A DNA stretch of 64,000 bases from Diplonema papillatum (lineage: Eukaryota; Euglenozoa; Diplonemea; Diplonemida; Diplonemidae), in the NCBI GenBank assembly GCA_030068145.1, contig JAPJBO010000192.1:124001-188000 (forward strand), read 5' to 3'. The translations under genes were made by a program, and so were the position numbers. Numbering within the stretch: the stretch's first letter is position 1; the number at the start of each line of letters is the position of its first letter. Positions 49,023 to 59,639 of the stretch are shown here, one piece after another. The notes under the pieces were generated by a model. It was not told the DNA's origin, searched no databases, and was given only the letters and a program-made list of their open reading frames with translations.

Positions 49023-49604
49023 CAAAGGAGTGCAGTAGCAGCAGCAGCAGCAGCAGGAAAATCGCAGGCGCCACCGACCAGGTGGCGACGTTGAAACTAG
49101 TGGCATCCGAACACCGCCGGCACGTGGTCCTGCATTTCAGGAGCTGCAGCGACTTGCCGATGGCCGGCTTTCTCCACGCGGTGTGGCTGCCAGGTGACCG
49201 TTTCGAGTGCTCCCGCCGTCTGCAAAGCACCGGGAAGCATAGGAGTGCAGTAGCAGCAGCAGCAGCAGGAGGAGGATCGCAGGCGCCACCGACCAGGTGG
49301 CGACGTTGAAACTGGTGGCACCCGAACTCCTCCGGCACGTGGTCCTACATTACAGGAGCTGCAGCGACTTGCCGAAGGCCCGCCTTCTCCACGCGGTGTG
49401 GCTGCCAGGTGACCGTTTCGAGTTCGTACACCGCTCTGTTGCTCCCGTCCGAAGAAACTGTTTTGCTTGTCGCAGCGGCTAGCAGCATCGCGCGTCCTTC
49501 GGACCAGGCACGCGATGCCTCGCCAACCTCCAACAGCAGCTCGACGGTTACAAACGGCGCAGATGGACAAGCCGTTGCTGCATTTTCTACCTCCGTATCG
49601 TCAA
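49023..49604. repeat. 213-bp tandem repeat with CAG runs
   Basis: Units starting caggcgccaccgaccaggtgg at 49066 and 49279 (the latter partial) include a (CAG)n/(GCA)n run and a cgccac/gtggcg hairpin. The plus-strand frame VATLKLVA(S/P)E..RHVVLH, then SCSDLP, then FLHAVWLPGD is kept in both copies and could be coding; not recognised. Confidence 0.7.
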
Positions 49605-49789
49605 GACCTTTTGTTTTCGAGGTTTCCTGCCTTCAGGACGTCCACAATTTCCGAGAAACCCTTGTTCTCGGAGATCATAGCAATAAGGTCGGAACTCTGG
49701 ACACCCACGTCAGCATCTGCGATCAATAGCTTTACAACTTCCAACCCACCTTCCTCACTGGCACCAATCAAAAAACGTTCTCACCATTG
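49605..49789 (-). pseudogene. Ankyrin continuation beyond two in-frame stops
   Basis: In the same frame as the gene ending at 49790, after TAG and TGA close together, the reading resumes as LIGASEEGGLEVVKLLIADA and ends AGNLENKRS and a stop. The upstream gene was therefore probably longer by about 60 residues. CAATG|GTGAGAAC at the stops also looks like a splice donor, an alternative explanation. Confidence 0.6.
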
Positions 49790-51091
49790 CTATTCTTCGC
49801 ATTTGTCAGCACCATGTTCGATCAATAGCTTTACAACCTCCGAGTGACCTCTCTCACGGGCCTGACTCAAAGCGGTCCCAGCAACGCTAACTGCATTTAC
49901 GTCAGCACCATGTTCGATCAATAGCTTTACAACTTCCAAGCGCCCATCCGTACTGGCGCCAATCAAAGCGGACACAGCACTTCTACTCTTCGCATTTACG
50001 TCAGCACGATGTGCGATCAATAGCTTTACAACTTCCAAGCGCCCTTTCGTACTGGCGCCAATCAAAGCGGAGTTAATACCGTGATCTTCATAAATGTCAT
50101 CACCACCAGATGCGAGCAATAGTTTAACGACTTCGAAGTGACCTTCCTCACTGGCCCGAATCAAAGCGGAGTTAATACCGCGATCGTCATAAATGGCATC
50201 ACCACCATATGCGAGCAATAGTTTAACGACTTCGAAGTGACCTTCCTCACTGGCCCGAATCAAAGCGCGGCAACTAACGCAATCTGCATTCATTCGATCA
50301 CCACGTGCGAGCAATAGTTTAACAACTTCCGAGTGACCTTTCCCAGTGGCACGCTCCAAGGCGGTCTTAAGAGTAGATGGAAATACCAGTCCCGTTAAAA
50401 GTCTCACGACTTCGAAGTGACCTTCGTAACTCGCCTGAATCAAAGCGGTTTCAGGACCGTCATTTGCAAATATGCCAACACTCCCATGTGCGAGCAATAG
50501 TTTAACAACTTCCAAGTCACCTTTCTGACTGGCCTCAATCAAGGCGGTCCCAGAAGTATCTACGTGTACACCATGTGCGAGGAAAAGCTTAACAACTTCC
50601 AAGTCACGTTGCTTACTCGCCCGAATCAAAGCGGAGCCATGAACGGTATCTGCATTTACGTCAGCACCATGGTCGATCAATAGCTTTACAACTTCCCAGT
50701 GACCTTGCATAGTGGCCTCAAGCAAAGCGGTCTTATCCGCTTTATTCTTCGTATTTACGTCAGCGCCATGTGCGATCAATAGCTTTACAACTTCCCAGTG
50801 ACCTTGCGTAATGGCCTCAAGCAAAGCGGTCTGATCCGCTGTATTCTTCGTATTTACGTCGGCACCATGTGCGATCAATAGCGTTACAACTTCCAAGTGC
50901 CCTTCCATACTGGCGCAGATCAAAGCGGTCTCTCCGGCGTCGTTTGAAGCATTCACGTCGGCACCGCTTGTTCGCAGGAGTCGCTTCACAATGTCTGCAT
51001 GTCCGCAACCGCTTGCTATAAAGAAGCCCGTTCTGTATCTTCTGCAGTTAGCACGAAGCCTCAACCGGTCAAGCAAATTCATTCTCTTCAT
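49790..51091 (-). CDS. Ankyrin-repeat protein
   Basis: 433 residues from ATG 51091 (MKRMNLLDRLRLRANCRRYR). About 12 ankyrin repeats based on TALIxASxxGHLEVVKLLIAH and GADVN, well diverged from each other. Two adjacent repeats with the insert GGDAIYDDRGINSALIRASE form a recent duplicate pair. Paralog of the 99-bp array gene: N-terminus and 5' flank align with 20430-20600. It ends HGADKCEE at a TAG after which the ankyrin frame continues, so it may be slightly truncated. Confidence 0.8.
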   Translation of the reverse strand: MKRMNLLDRLRLRANCRRYRTGFFIASGCGHADIVKRLLRTSGADVNASNDAGETALICASMEGHLEVVTLLIAHGADVNTKNTADQTALLEAITQGHWEVVKLLIAHGADVNTKNKADKTALLEATMQGHWEVVKLLIDHGADVNADTVHGSALIRASKQRDLEVVKLFLAHGVHVDTSGTALIEASQKGDLEVVKLLLAHGSVGIFANDGPETALIQASYEGHFEVVRLLTGLVFPSTLKTALERATGKGHSEVVKLLLARGDRMNADCVSCRALIRASEEGHFEVVKLLLAYGGDAIYDDRGINSALIRASEEGHFEVVKLLLASGGDDIYEDHGINSALIGASTKGRLEVVKLLIAHRADVNAKSRSAVSALIGASTDGRLEVVKLLIEHGADVNAVSVAGTALSQARERGHSEVVKLLIEHGADKCEE

Positions 51092-51690
51092 TCTCTTCCC
51101 CTCACAACCTGATTACTTTGTTTTGAGTCAATAGAAAGGATAGAAACTGCGCGTTCATGCGCCTTTACTGGGGGGTGGTCGAATCCAAGAGGTACCTTGT
51201 ATTCAAGAGGCTGATTGGAAATCTGGAAAAAAGTTGGATTTTTTCTTGGTCTGCATAGCAGACCTCTTTTGCTACTAAAGGCAAACGCGGGGAGACGAGC
51301 GAGGAACCTCCGGCACCGGCCTGGGAGACTCACCAACTATCGAGCGCACGGCGCCGCTGCGGCGGCGTGCTGCGGAGGACAGTTCAGTCCCACACACCCC
51401 CCCAGCGCGGCGGCGCCGGCGCACTCAACTGCCAACGCCTCGACTCCGAGCCAGCACCACCGTCCGGCGAACGCAGCCCAAAGCAACACAGCGGTCGCCC
51501 AGGTCGAAGCGACTAGAGGCAGCAGTTAAAGTTCGGGAAGCAGTTAAGTTGGGCGAAGGTAAGTTCTGGTGAAGCTGGCAAGTTCGACGCCAGTACCAGG
51601 GGGGGTGACCCCCCAAGACACCCGCCGACTCCGTTTTCCCAGTTCCCCGTTTCGCCGAACAAATCGGACTAAACAACTCGGACGCAAACG
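51092..51690. repeat. 5' flank plus dispersed repeat shared with 25445-25570
   Basis: At 51515-51645: ggcagcagttaaagttcggg, then ggcaagttcgacgccagtacc, a G-rich/C-rich pair (gggggggtgacccccc) and gactccgttttccc match 25445-25570. No gene was recognised in the rest. Confidence 0.6.
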
Positions 51691-51872
51691 GAATGAACGA
51701 TGAATCGGCAAAAGAGCCTTGAGAATGCAGTCCGTCTTTCTTGTTTCTGCATCTAGAGAGAGGTATCCGGAGAAGCAGTGGCTTTTCCGGAGGGGAAAGA
51801 AGCTGAGATGGGTGCGCACGGTGTCATCGTAGAAACAACACCGGGACGGTAGATAGAGCAACAGATTGGCGA

Positions 51873-52157
51873 ATGACGACAAATTCCACGTTCAGCCCTC
51901 GGCATACTTTCTTGAGAAGAGCGTCGCTGCGGTCTTTGATAACTATGAAAGCGCTGTCAAATCGTGTCGTAGCAGTCAGTACGTATACACTCAGGGCGCT
52001 CGTCCTTCTTGTGGCTGCTACTCGCTGGGACGCACTGACTTGTCTTCTTTTTACGGTGTCAATCTGGGTTGTTAACCCCGTACAACACACTGAACATGGC
52101 CTCGCCCGTGTGCAAGGAGGTACATCGAAGTGTAAGGAACCGGTAGAGTTCGAATGA
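51873..52157 (+). CDS. 94-codon repeat-family ORF (copy 3)
   Basis: Same protein as the copy at 58079-58363 although five bases differ: each change is silent in this frame and in no other. This is the best evidence that this strand and frame encode a protein. Confidence 0.6.
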   Translation: MTTNSTFSPRHTFLRRASLRSLITMKALSNRVVAVSTYTLRALVLLVAATRWDALTCLLFTVSIWVVNPVQHTEHGLARVQGGTSKCKEPVEFE

Positions 52158-52339
52158 ACTTTGTGTAGATGAGAGGAGGCAAAGGATTGCACTAATGTGC
52201 CCGGTATGGTATGTGCTCAACACCACGTTCCATCCGCTCCAAGCTTCGGATCTTGTGTAATCCGCGGACCTTATAGCGGATTTCAGCATCGTGAAACTTA
52301 AGCGTCCCTACACAGGACAGTGGTGTGAATCTGGATCGT

Positions 52340-54015
52340 AGTCAAGCAGCTGTCGTATCTGAGGACTACTCGCATGCTACGAGAGCACGGGAAAATTATT
52401 TTGGGAAGAGGTCACCAACCGTGCAGTCAGGAAAGAAACACGGCGTAAAAAGTGCAACTTCGCCCCATCATTTCTATTCCCGGAGTACTCCTCATGGCGG
52501 TGCGAGCCGTCTATGGCTTCCGGCGAGAGGCTCTCGGAAGGAACGTATGCTTTTGCTCAGTTCGCCTCTAGAAAAGGTCACAACACAAAAACGCTGCTGT
52601 GAGATAGTCCTTTGTGAGTGTTCTTCGTTCTTTCTTCTATTCCGTTGACCACGTCCGGCGCAGCGAGGCGACGGAGGAGGGCAAATTCAGGTCACCAACC
52701 ATGCATTCAGGAAGAAATACGGCGTTTAAAAAAGTGCAACTTCGCCCCATCATTTCCATTCCCGGAGTACTCCTCATGGCGGTGCGAGCCGTCTATGGCT
52801 TCCGGCGAGAGGCTCTCGGAAGGAACGTATGCTTTTGCTCAGTTCGCCTCTAGAAAAGGTCGCAACACAAAAACGCTGCTGTGAGATAGTCCTTTGTGAG
52901 TGTTCTTCGTTCTTTCTTCTATTCCGTTGACCACGTCCGGCGCAGCGAGGCGACGGAGGAGGGCAAATTCAGGTCACCAACCATGCATTCAGGAAGAAAT
53001 ACGGCGTTTAAAAAAGTGCAACTTCGCCCCATCATTTCCATTCCCGGAGTACTCCTCATGGCGGTGCGAGCCGTCTATGGCTTCCGGCGAGAGGCTCTCG
53101 GAAGGAACGTATGCTTTGCTCAGCTCGCCTCTGGAAAAGTTCGAAACACAAAAACGCTGCTGTGAGATAGTCCTTTGTGAGTGTTCTTCGTTCTTTCTTC
53201 TATTCCGTTGACCACGTCCGGCGCAGCGAGGCGACGGAGGAGGGCAAATTCAGGTCACCAACCATGCATTCAGGAAGAAATACGGCGTTTAAAAAAGTGC
53301 AACTTCGCCCCATCATTTCCATTCCCGGAGTACTCCTCATGGCGGTGCGAGCCGTCTATGGCTTCCGGCGAGAGGCTCTCGGAAGGAACGTATGCTTTTG
53401 CTCAGTTCGCCTCTAGAAAAGGTCGCAACACAGAAACGCTGCTGTGAGATAGTCCTTTGTGAGTGTTCTTCGTTCTTTCTTCTATTCCGTTGACCACGTC
53501 CGGCGCAGCGAGGCGACGGAGGAGGGCAAATTCAGGTCACCAACCATGCATTCAGGAAGAAATACGGCGTTTAAAAAAGTGCAACTTCGCCCCATCATTT
53601 CCATTCCCGGAGTACTCCTCATGGCGGTGCGAGCCGTCTATGGCTTCCGGCGAGAGGCTCTCGGAAGGAACGTATGCTTTTGCTCAGTTCGCCTCTAGAA
53701 AAGGTCACAACACAAAAACGCTGCTGTGAGATAGTCCTTTGTGAGTGTTCTTCGTTCTTTCTTCTATTCCGTTGACCACGTCCGGCGCAGCGAGGCGACG
53801 GAGGAGGGCAAATTCAGGTCACCAACCATGCATTCAGGAAGAAATACGGCGTTTAAAAAAGTGCAACTTCGCCCCATCATTTCCATTCCCGGAGTACTCC
53901 TCATGGCGGTGCGAGCCGTCTATGGCTTCCGGCGAGAGGCTCTCGGAAGGAACGTATGCTTTGCTCAGCTCGCCTCTGGAAAAGTTCGAAACACAAAAAC
54001 GCTGCTGTGAGATAT
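52340..54015 (+). repeat. 282-bp tandem array, six units
   Basis: Units starting gtgagtgttcttcgttctttc near 52614, 52896, 53177, 53459 and 53741, plus a diverged first unit. Variants near the unit end (gtcacaac, gtcgcaacacaaa, gtcgcaacacaga, ttcgaaac) mark the units. Each contains an open frame of 79-89 codons, but the frames do not run between units. Confidence 0.9.
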
Positions 54016-54029
54016 GCGCACTGGGCTCA

Positions 54030-54233
54030 AGCAAAGCTGTACATATCCCCGTACTCCTCGCAATTACGGCAGTACCATGCGTGATCTATAGCGTTGCAAC
54101 TTCCAAGTGCCCTTGCTTACTGGCGCAAAGCAAAGCGGTCCAACCCCTTACATTCTTCACATTTACGTCAGCACCATGTGCGATCAATAGCTTTACAACT
54201 TCCCAGTGACATTCGGCACTGGCCTCAAGCAAG
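54030..54233 (-). pseudogene. Antisense ankyrin scrap of the 49790 family
   Basis: Minus strand reads CHWEVVKLLIAHGADVNVKN, then GWTALLCASKQGHLEVATL and a stop, an ankyrin fragment of the 99-bp/49790 family. It meets a plus-strand fragment of a different ankyrin gene at 54234. Confidence 0.8.
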
Positions 54234-55344
54234 GAACTATGAATGCATCGTGGAAGATCTGGTGAATGGCGACGTCAAGGCCGACGTGAATGCTCCCGGT
54301 TGCAACGGCGAACCCCCTCTCATCACCGCCCTCAAGAGGCGCGGTAAGATTATTTCAAACACGCTGCTCATGGCCGGTGCCGACGTCAATGCTTCAGATG
54401 GAAACGGTGTCACAGCACTGATGCTTGCTATCTGGAAGAACCTGCCGAGCATTGTGGAATTACTGTTCGACGGCAACGTCAGATTCGATGTTACAGGGCC
54501 CTACGGTAGCGCGCTCTGCTTTGCAATTTGGTCCTACAACGTACGCGTAGTGAAACGATTGGTGAAGGGGCGTGCAAACGTGAATGTTCGAGAATCGGTC
54601 GAGGTTGGTTGCACCGCACTCATGAGTGCAGTTTTGGCTCGGGAGTGTGAGAGTCTGAACCTACTGCTGGAGGCCGATGCTGATGTATGTGTAACAGCAA
54701 GAGACTCCGATGGTTGCACAGCTCTCTTGCTTGCAGTGAAGATCGGTACGCGTGTGATGATCAAGGCACTGATCGATCACAAAGCGGATGTCAATGCTGC
54801 AGACGAAGACGGTACCACTGTTCTTATGGCTGCAGTTTGGCGTGACGAGGACGACGTGGTGGAATCACTGTTGGAGGCTGGTGCCAACGTTCGAGCAAAA
54901 GATAACGCCGGTAACACCGCAATCTCTGTCGCAAGCATGTATGGATACCGTGTGAAAGCAGTGATGGCTGCCGCCGCCAACGGCAAACACATCAAGACCC
55001 CCAGTCACGATCGTCTCAAGAGAAGTTTGGAACTCCTGGGCGCCCTGATTTTGAGGGAAGACATGATGCCAGCTTTATTCACTCGGTATACCTATTCGCC
55101 TTTCCGCTCCAAACCCCAAAAGATTCCACGCCGTAGGTTCCATCAACAGTTGTTGAAGAGGAAGCAACGCCCACCACCAGCGCCGTACCACAGTACCGCT
55201 AGCGCCGGAAAGAAGAAAACGTCCTGTGGCCGTAAAAAGAAATACGCGTTCACAAAAGATTTTGAGGTCGTAAAAAGGGTTGTGATCCCCAAGGTTCCCG
55301 AGGGATTGTGTGGGATAGTGTGGTACTCATTTGCTTGCAAATGA
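54234..55344 (+). pseudogene. Ankyrin gene 3' half, relocated and inverted
   Basis: About 370 codons related to the C-terminal third of the 867-residue ankyrin gene, starting NYECIVEDLVNGDVKADVNA. Around eight ankyrin repeats, then the family tail (REDMMPALFTRY) and a basic end that runs into the hairpin element. There is no ATG at the 5' junction; the first in-frame one is at about 54369. Open here but frameshifted in the second copy (59843-60757). Confidence 0.7.
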
Positions 55345-55696
55345 CTCCCCACTAACGCAACAAGACGACGAGGGATTGACTTCTTCTGATTCTGGTTCCG
55401 ACCCTCCACGGGTCACACAACGAACGCGCCCTCCCGCCGGCTCTTCCCGGCTACTCACGTCCTCCGCATCGCGGCGTGCCTATCGGCGCAAACGAGAAAG
55501 CGAAGACTCCGATTCCTTTTCGGATTATGAGATCGTGAGCAACTGCCAACAACAGTTGCAACCGACTAGAGTTGCGCCGCGCCGAAAGCGCGGAAAAAGT
55601 GACCCTTCTGGAGTCACGTAGCGAAAAGCTGGCATAGTGTGGTACTCATTTGCTTGCAAATGACTCCCCACTAACGCAACAAGACGACGAGGGATT
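55315..55696 (+). mobile_element. Hairpin-flanked small element
   Basis: Direct copies of a 63-bp segment at 55315-55378 and 55634-55696 each hold a palindrome (catttgcttgcaaatg with flanking agtgtgg.../...ccccact) and end gacgacgagggattg. Between them lies the small ORF. In the duplicated block only one 63-bp copy is present (60912-60976), as expected from recombination between direct repeats or from later insertion. Confidence 0.65.
55331..55621 (+). CDS. Small Ser/Asp/Arg-rich ORF (second copy)
   Basis: 96 codons; the first ~14 lie in the palindrome. The conserved part (from RPPAGSSRLL to KSDPSGVT) matches the minus-strand ORF at 24788-25072. The start is uncertain. See that entry for the substitution pattern. 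Confidence 0.5.
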   Translation: MLANDSPLTQQDDEGLTSSDSGSDPPRVTQRTRPPAGSSRLLTSSASRRAYRRKRESEDSDSFSDYEIVSNCQQQLQPTRVAPRRKRGKSDPSGVT

Positions 55697-56140
55697 GTGA
55701 ATTTTTGTGAAATTCAGACCCCCGGAATCATCCCAATAATGGGTAACTCTAAGGAAACATGTACTATCTTGATCAACTCTAAGAAAAACCGTACTATCTT
55801 GGGTATTGACTCGTCCGGGCTGCCTGGTTTGCCCAGTGGTTCGACTGTCTGGTCAGTCCGGGCTGGTCGGACTGACTGGTCTGGCTGTCCAGGCTGTCTG
55901 GTCTGTCCAGGCTGGTCGGACTGACTGGTCTGGCCAGGTTCTGTGGTCAACAAAGTTTGTTCCCTTATATCCCAACGCAACAACAAAGGGGTGGGGGGGG
56001 GGGGGGGGGGGGGGTACCCACCCCCACCCAGGGTTAGCAACCTCGTTTTGGGTCTCAGGCATAGTATCAGCACTGCCCCCCCCCCCTATTTTCGGAAATC
56101 TGGTGGAAAATGTCTACCAAAATGTTAATTGTGGCTCCCC
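55697..56140. repeat. Spacer with short tandem motifs and a long G tract
   Basis: The motif ctggtcggactgactggtctgg occurs twice. A run of over 20 Gs interrupted once (about 55985-56014) is followed by C-rich sequence. 55697-55975 is shared with 60977-61200, but the G tract is not. Confidence 0.8.
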
Positions 56141-57149
56141 GTAGTGTTCGAATGAACTTTGTGTAGATGAGAGGAGGCAAAGGAGCGCAAAAGGATTGCA
56201 CTAATGTGCTCGGTATGGTATGTGCTCAACACCATGTTCCATCCGCTACGAGCTTCGGATCTGTGTAATCCGCGGACCTAATGGCGGATTTCAGCAGCGT
56301 GAAACGTAAGCGTCCCTACACAGGACAGTGGTGTGAGTCTGGTTCGTAGTCTGTAGCTTGTCATGAGGACTACTCGCATGCTACGAGAGCACGGGCAAAT
56401 TCTTTTGGGAAGAGGTCACCAACCGTGCATTCAGGAAAGAAACACAGCGTAAAAAAAGTGCAACTTCGCCCCATCATTTCCATTCCCGGAGTACTCCTCA
56501 TGGCAGTGCAAGCCGGCTATGGCTTCCGGCGAGAGGCTCTCGGAAGGAACGTATGATTTGCTCAGTTCGCCTCTAGAAAAGGTCGCAACACAAAAACGCT
56601 GCTGTGAGATATACTATTTTCGAATGTTCTATGTTCTTTCTTCTACTCCGTTGATGCGCCCTGATAGTTGACTCCTAAATCAAGATCAAACGCGGGCTGA
56701 GCACGCTGCATGCACACTTGCTCGTGAAGGACTTTGGAGACTACTTGAACGCGAACGACGCCGCTGGCTCGTTCGCGACGATGTTGAACTCCACGCACTT
56801 GTTCGACGGTTCCCTGAGGAGCTGCGTGCAGCTTTTGACATCGGCAAAAAAGTCTTGAGCATGCATTTCTTCCTTCTTGTTTCTGCATCTAGGGAGGTAT
56901 CAGGAGAAGCAGTGGCTTTTCCGCGGGGGAAACAAAGCTGAGATGGGTACGCACGGTGTCATCGTAGAAACAACACCGGAACTGTGCAAGGAGGTACATC
57001 GAAGTGTAAGTAATCGGTAGAGTCCGAATGAACTCTGTGTAGATGAGAGGAGGCAAAGGAGCGCAAAAGGATTGCACTAATGTGCTCGGTATGGTATGTG
57101 CTTAACACCATGTTCCATCCGCTCCGCGCTCGGATCTTGTGTAATCCGT
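56141..57149. repeat. Dispersed repeat block, related to 45575-46400
   Basis: Co-linear with the 3' half of the 1,586-bp unit at a few percent divergence. It keeps the ATG of a 23-codon frame (MADFSSVKRKRPYTGQWCES at 56281) that is ATA in the 45.6, 47.2, 52.3 and 58.5 kb copies. Confidence 0.85.
56681..56859 (+). other. Exon-like conserved frame in the repeat (copy 3)
   Basis: Same frame as 46055-46233 with a silent GGT to GGA change. Here the preceding TAG is TAA, so the possible splice acceptor is lost. Confidence 0.4.
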
Positions 57150-57983
57150 GGACCAAATGGCGGATTTCAGCATCGTGGAACTTAAGCGTCCTTACACAGG
57201 ACAGTGGTGTGAATCTGGATCGTAGTCAAGCAGCTGGCATATCTGAGGACTACTCGCATGCTACGAGAGCACCGACAAATTCTTCTGGGACGAGGTCACC
57301 AACCGTGCCTCCAGGAAACAATCACGGCGTAAAAAGTGCAACTGCGCCCCATCATTTCTATTCCCGGAGTACTCCTGATGGCGTCTATGGCTTCCGGCGA
57401 GAGGCTCTCGGAAGGAACGTATGTTTTTGCTCAGTTCGCCTCTAGAAAAGGTCGCAACACAAAAACGCTGCTGTGAGATAGTCCTTTATGAATGTTCTAT
57501 GTTCTTTCTTCGATTCCGTTGACCACGTCCGGCGTAGCGAGGCGGCGGAGAAGGGCAAACTCAGGTCACCAACCGTGCATTCAGGAAAGAAACACGGCGT
57601 AAAAAGTGCAACTTCGCCCCATCATTTCCATTCTCGGAGTACTCCTCATGGCGGTGCGAGCCGTCTATGGCTTCCGGCGAGAGGCTCTCGGAAGGAACGT
57701 ATGCTTCGCTCAGTTCGCCTCTAGAAAAGGTCGCAACACAAAATGGCTGCTGTGAGATGTAGTATTGTCGAATGTTCTATGTTCTTTCTTCTACTCCGTT
57801 GATCACGTCCGGCGTAGCGAGGCGGCGGAAGAGGGACAGAACCGGGGCTGGGCGCAGGCTCGGAGCCAGGGAACCCCGCGCCGCCAGCAACCTGCGGCCG
57901 TCGTGTTGCTCGGCCAGCCGGCGGATATCGCGACCGACAACAGCTGCTCCCGCCGTCTGCTAAGCACCGGGCAGCAAAGGAGT
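57150..57983. repeat. Dispersed repeat block, partner of 48200-49022
   Basis: Carries the same two 282-bp-type units and the 23-codon MADFS frame, then joins at gtgca to the start of the second large duplicated block. Confidence 0.8.
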
Positions 57984-58078
57984 GCATTCTTCCGCGGGGG
58001 AAACAAAGCTGAGATGGGTGCGCACGGTGTCATCGTAGAAACAACACCGGAACGGTAGATAGAGCAACAGATTGGCGA

Positions 58079-58363
58079 ATGACGACAAATTCCACGTTCA
58101 GCCCTCGGCATACATTCTTGAGAAGAGCGTCGCTGCGGTCTTTGATAACTATGAAAGCGCTGTCAAATCGTGTCGTAGCAGTCAGTACGTATACTCTCAG
58201 GGCGCTCGTCCTTCTTGTGGCTGCTACTCGCTGGGACGCTTTGACTTGTCTTCTTTTTACGGTGTCAATCTGGGTTGTTAATCCCGTACAACACACTGAA
58301 CATGGCCTCGCCCGTGTGCAAGGAGGTACATCGAAGTGTAAGGAACCGGTAGAGTTCGAATGA
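58079..58363 (+). CDS. 94-codon repeat-family ORF (copy 4)
   Basis: Protein identical to copy 3 (51873-52157) with five silent base changes: two Thr codons, one Ala, one Leu, one Asn. Confidence 0.6.
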   Translation: MTTNSTFSPRHTFLRRASLRSLITMKALSNRVVAVSTYTLRALVLLVAATRWDALTCLLFTVSIWVVNPVQHTEHGLARVQGGTSKCKEPVEFE

Positions 58364-58509
58364 ACTTTGTGTAGATGAGAGGAGGCAAAGGATTGCACTA
58401 ATGTGCCCGGTATGGTATGTGCTCAACACCACGTTCCATCCGCTCCAAGCTTCGGATCTTGTGTAATCCGCGGACCTTATAGCGGATTTCAGCATCGTGA
58501 AACTTAAGC

Positions 58510-59625
58510 GTAGTCAAGCAGCTGTCATATCTGAGGACTACTCGCATGCTACGAGAGCACGGGAAAATTATTTTGGGAAGAGGTCACCAACCGTGCAGTC
58601 AGGAAAGAAACACGGCGTAAAAAGTGCAACTTCGCCCCATCATTTCTATTCCCGGAGTACTCCTCATGGCGGTGCGAGCCGTCTATGGCTTCCGGCGAGA
58701 GGCTCTCGGAAGGAACGTATGCTTTTGCTCAGTTCGCCTCTAGAAAAGGTCACAACACAAAAACGCTGCTGTGAGATAGTCCTTTGTGAGTGTTCTTCGT
58801 TCTTTCTTCTATTCCGTTGACCACGTCCGGCGCAGCGAGGCGACGGAGGAGGGCAAATTCAGGTCACCAACCATGCATTCAGGAAGAAATACGGCGTTTA
58901 AAAAAGTGCAACTTCGCCCCATCATTTCCATTCCCGGAGTACTCCTCATGGCGGTGCGAGCCGTCTATGGCTTCCGGCGAGAGGCTCTCGGAAGGAACGT
59001 ATGCTTTTGCTCAGTTCGCCTCTAGAAAAGGTCGCAACACAGAAACGCTGCTGTGAGATAGTCCTTTGTGAGTGTTCTTCGTTCTTTCTTCTATTCCGTT
59101 GACCACGTCCGGCGCAGCGAGGCGACGGAGGAGGGCAAATTCAGGTCACCAACCATGCATTCAGGAAGAAATACGGCGTTTAAAAAAGTGCAACTTCGCC
59201 CCATCATTTCCATTCCCGGAGTACTCCTCATGGCGGTGCGAGCCGTCTATGGCTTCCGGCGAGAGGCTCTCGGAAGGAACGTATGCTTTTGCTCAGTTCG
59301 CCTCTAGAAAAGGTCACAACACAAAAACGCTGCTGTGAGATAGTCCTTTGTGAGTGTTCTTCGTTCTTTCTTCTATTCCGTTGACCACGTCCGGCGCAGC
59401 GAGGCGACGGAGGAGGGCAAATTCAGGTCACCAACCATGCATTCAGGAAGAAATACGGCGTTTAAAAAAGTGCAACTTCGCCCCATCATTTCCATTCCCG
59501 GAGTACTCCTCATGGCGGTGCGAGCCGTCTATGGCTTCCGGCGAGAGGCTCTCGGAAGGAACGTATGCTTTGCTCAGCTCGCCTCTGGAAAAGTTCGAAA
59601 CACAAAAACGCTGCTGTGAGATATG
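58510..59625 (+). repeat. 282-bp tandem array, four units
   Basis: Units near 58786, 59068 and 59350 plus a diverged first unit; variant marks match those of the first block. Confidence 0.9.
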
Positions 59626-59639
59626 CGCACTGGGCTCAA

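Larger units (their letters stand above)
51808..55696. repeat. Block duplicated at 58012-60976 (first copy)
   Basis: Co-linear with the second copy and almost identical: 94-codon ORF, 282-bp array, antisense ankyrin scrap, plus-strand ankyrin fragment, hairpin element. This copy has two more 282-bp units and an extra ORF-hairpin unit. Confidence 0.9.
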
